Source of the DNA: Phycisphaerales bacterium
GTDB taxonomy: Bacteria; Planctomycetota; Phycisphaerae; Phycisphaerales; UBA1924
Direction: 5' to 3'
Length of the DNA stretch: 8,172 nucleotides
Assembly: GCA_029260415.1 (NCBI GenBank)
Contig: JAJDDH010000207.1
Span: 1 to 8,172 of the forward strand
Shown: in pieces, positions 6,360 to 8,172 of the stretch
Layout of the letters: each line of letters starts with the position of its first letter
Position numbering within the stretch: the stretch's first letter is position 1
Notes under the pieces: generated by a model
Told to the model about the DNA's origin: nothing
The model's database searches: none
The model's input: the letters and a program-made list of their open reading frames with translations, nothing else
Position numbers and translations under genes: made by a program

Positions 6360-8172
6360 ATGCCAGACGTCCAGATCCGCAACTTCTCGATCATCGCCCA
6401 CATCGACCACGGCAAGTCCACGCTGGCCGATCGGTTGCTGCAGGCGACGCACGCCGTGTCGGACCGGGAGGCCAAGGCCCAGCTGCTGGACTCGATGGAC
6501 CTGGAGCGCGAGCGGGGCATCACCATCAAGGCCTCGTCGGTAACGGTGCCCCACGTGCACGACGGGCAGCAGTACATGCTGAACTTCATCGACACGCCCG
6601 GGCACGTGGACTTTTCGTACGAGGTCAGCCGGGCGCTCAAGGCGTGTGAGGGGGCGATCCTGATCGTGGACGCCTCGCAGGGGGTTGAGGCGCAGACGGT
6701 GGTCAACGCGGACCTGGCCATCGAGCAGGACCTGGAGATCATCCCGGTCCTGAACAAGATCGACCTGCCCGCGGCCCGCCCCGACGAGATCGCGATGGAG
6801 GTCGAGCAGGCGCTGGGGCTGCCCGCGGAGGACTGCATCAGCGTGAGCGCCAAGACGGGGCAGGGCGTGACGGAACTGCTCGACGCGATCTGCGAGCGGC
6901 TGCCCTCGCCGCGGAAGCCGGTGACGGACAAGACGCGGGCGCTGATCTTCGACGCGATCTACGACGACTACCGGGGCGTGATCATCTACATCCGCGTGTT
7001 CGACGGCGTGCTCAGGGTGGGCGAGAAGATCCGCATGATGGGGCTGGGGCGCACGTTCCAGATCACGGAGCTGGGCAAGTACATGCCCAAGCCCGTGAAG
7101 GTCAAAGAACTCGGCCCGGGGGAGACTGGGTATCTCGTCGCGGCGATCAAGACGCTGGGGGACGTGCGCGTGGGCGACACGATCACGCGGGATCTGGACC
7201 CGGCGGATGAGGCCCTCGAGGGGTACGCCCCGCCCAACCAGATGGTGTTCTGCGACTTCTACCCCGCGACCAGCGATGAGGGCAAGACGCCCGACTTCGA
7301 GGAGATGCGCGACGCGATGGACCGCCTGGCGCTCAACGACGCGTCGTTCACGTACCAGGCGGTGCACTCCGAGGCGCTGGGCTTCGGGTTCCGGTGCGGG
7401 TTCCTCGGGCTGCTGCACATGGACATCATCCAGGAGCGCCTGGAGCGTGAGGGGAAGCTGAGCGTCGTGCAGACGGCGCCCACGGTGTCGTACAAGGTCC
7501 TGCGGCGCACCAAGGGGGGCGAGCAGGAGCTCATCGAGGTCCACAACCCGGGCGACCTGCCCGACCCGTCGACGATTCTGGAGATCCGCGAGCCGATCTG
7601 TCGCGTGGAGATCATGACGCCCGTGGACAAGATCGGCGAGGTGATGAAGCTCTCGCTGGAGCGGCGCGGGACGTACAAGTCGCAGACGCACATCTCCGAG
7701 ACGCGACAGCTGCTGACGTTCGAGATCCCGCTCGCGGAGCTGATCTACGACTTCTACGACAAGCTCAAGGGCCTGACCTCAGGCTACGGCACGATGGACT
7801 ACGAGATCAGCGGGTACCATGCGGACAACCTGGTGAAGGTGGACATCCTGATCACGGGCGAGCCGGTGGAGGCGCTGGCGCTGATCGCGCACAAGGACCG
7901 GGCCGCGGCGCGGGGCAAGGTGCTGCTCGGGCGTCTGCGGAAGGTGATCGACCGGCACAACTTCGAGATCCCGCTGCAGGCGGCCATCGGCGGCAAGATC
8001 ATCGCGCGCGAGACGATCAAGGCCTTCCGCAAGGACGTGACGGCCAAGTGCTACGGCGGGGACGTGAGCCGCAAGCGCAAGCTGCTGGACAAGCAGAAGA
8101 AGGGCAAGGAGAAGATGAAGTCCATCGGCTCCGTGAACATCCCGCAGAAGGCGTTTATGGCGGTGCTGGATT
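6360..8172 (+). CDS. lepA: Elongation factor 4 (LepA), 3' partial
   Basis: A translational GTPase that binds ribosomes and is described as a back-translocase or as an aid to ribosome biogenesis and initiation. The frame is uninterrupted for 604 codons to the window edge. The GTPase motifs are complete: G1 AHIDHGKS at 13-20, G2 RGIT at 52-55, G3 DTPGH at 78-82 (His82 is the presumed catalytic histidine), G4 NKID at 132-135 and G5 SAK at 163-165. Domain II and III regions follow, then the EF-G domain V-like part (from about 410, EIREPICRVEIMTP). The LepA-specific C-terminal domain has the basic KRKLLDKQKKGKEKMK signature near 572-587, which separates it from EF-G. LepA is usually about 600 residues and the visible end matches the final conserved segment, so only a few codons should be missing. 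It begins 26 bases after the methyltransferase. No SD is visible; see the -10 candidate just upstream. Confidence 0.97.
   Translation, partial: MPDVQIRNFSIIAHIDHGKSTLADRLLQATHAVSDREAKAQLLDSMDLERERGITIKASSVTVPHVHDGQQYMLNFIDTPGHVDFSYEVSRALKACEGAILIVDASQGVEAQTVVNADLAIEQDLEIIPVLNKIDLPAARPDEIAMEVEQALGLPAEDCISVSAKTGQGVTELLDAICERLPSPRKPVTDKTRALIFDAIYDDYRGVIIYIRVFDGVLRVGEKIRMMGLGRTFQITELGKYMPKPVKVKELGPGETGYLVAAIKTLGDVRVGDTITRDLDPADEALEGYAPPNQMVFCDFYPATSDEGKTPDFEEMRDAMDRLALNDASFTYQAVHSEALGFGFRCGFLGLLHMDIIQERLEREGKLSVVQTAPTVSYKVLRRTKGGEQELIEVHNPGDLPDPSTILEIREPICRVEIMTPVDKIGEVMKLSLERRGTYKSQTHISETRQLLTFEIPLAELIYDFYDKLKGLTSGYGTMDYEISGYHADNLVKVDILITGEPVEALALIAHKDRAAARGKVLLGRLRKVIDRHNFEIPLQAAIGGKIIARETIKAFRKDVTAKCYGGDVSRKRKLLDKQKKGKEKMKSIGSVNIPQKAFMAVLD

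Noticed and set aside
6345..7691. 448-residue minus-strand open frame opposite lepA
   Set aside because: Entirely antisense to an intact, motif-complete lepA, with Arg/His/Leu-rich translation and no recognisable family.
1..8172. CRISPR arrays, tRNA or rRNA genes, insertion sequences, long direct repeats
   Set aside because: None was seen on reading either strand. Apparent repetition is codon-level GC bias rather than repeated units.

Overview
The window is GC-rich bacterial chromosome, densely coded on both strands, with no stretch over 100 bases left without a gene. The best guess for the host is a planctomycete, perhaps of the Phycisphaerae. This rests on the high GC, on the pilin-like protein with a C-terminal DGH processing-associated motif (a gene type expanded in Planctomycetota), and on the character of the unrecognised proteins. 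It is an inference, not something a marker gene here proves.

Layout, left to right. A plus-strand pair opens the window: the 3' part of an unrecognised, N-terminally membrane-anchored protein, then a type IV pilin-like protein whose ATG overlaps the previous stop by one base. A minus-strand pair follows, read from right to left: a 12-helix MFS-type transporter, then 9 bases later a full-length RecQ helicase. The 3' ends of recQ and the pilin-like gene overlap by 10 bp. From a short divergent region of about 67 bp the plus strand resumes with a VOC/glyoxalase-fold protein, a class I SAM-dependent methyltransferase, and lepA (elongation factor 4). lepA is cut by the right edge only a few codons before its expected end.

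The genes do not form one evident pathway. RecQ (DNA repair) and LepA (translation) are housekeeping genes; the VOC protein, the methyltransferase and the transporter have no substrate that can be named from sequence. The pilin-like pair is the most tightly coupled unit. No mobile element, CRISPR array, RNA gene, large repeat or defence/secretion cassette was seen, and no convincing new system was found. The most useful leads are TANNNT-like -10 boxes placed 5 to 8 bases upstream of several start codons, which suggest leaderless transcripts, and a pseudopilin-like N-terminus on the first, unrecognised protein.
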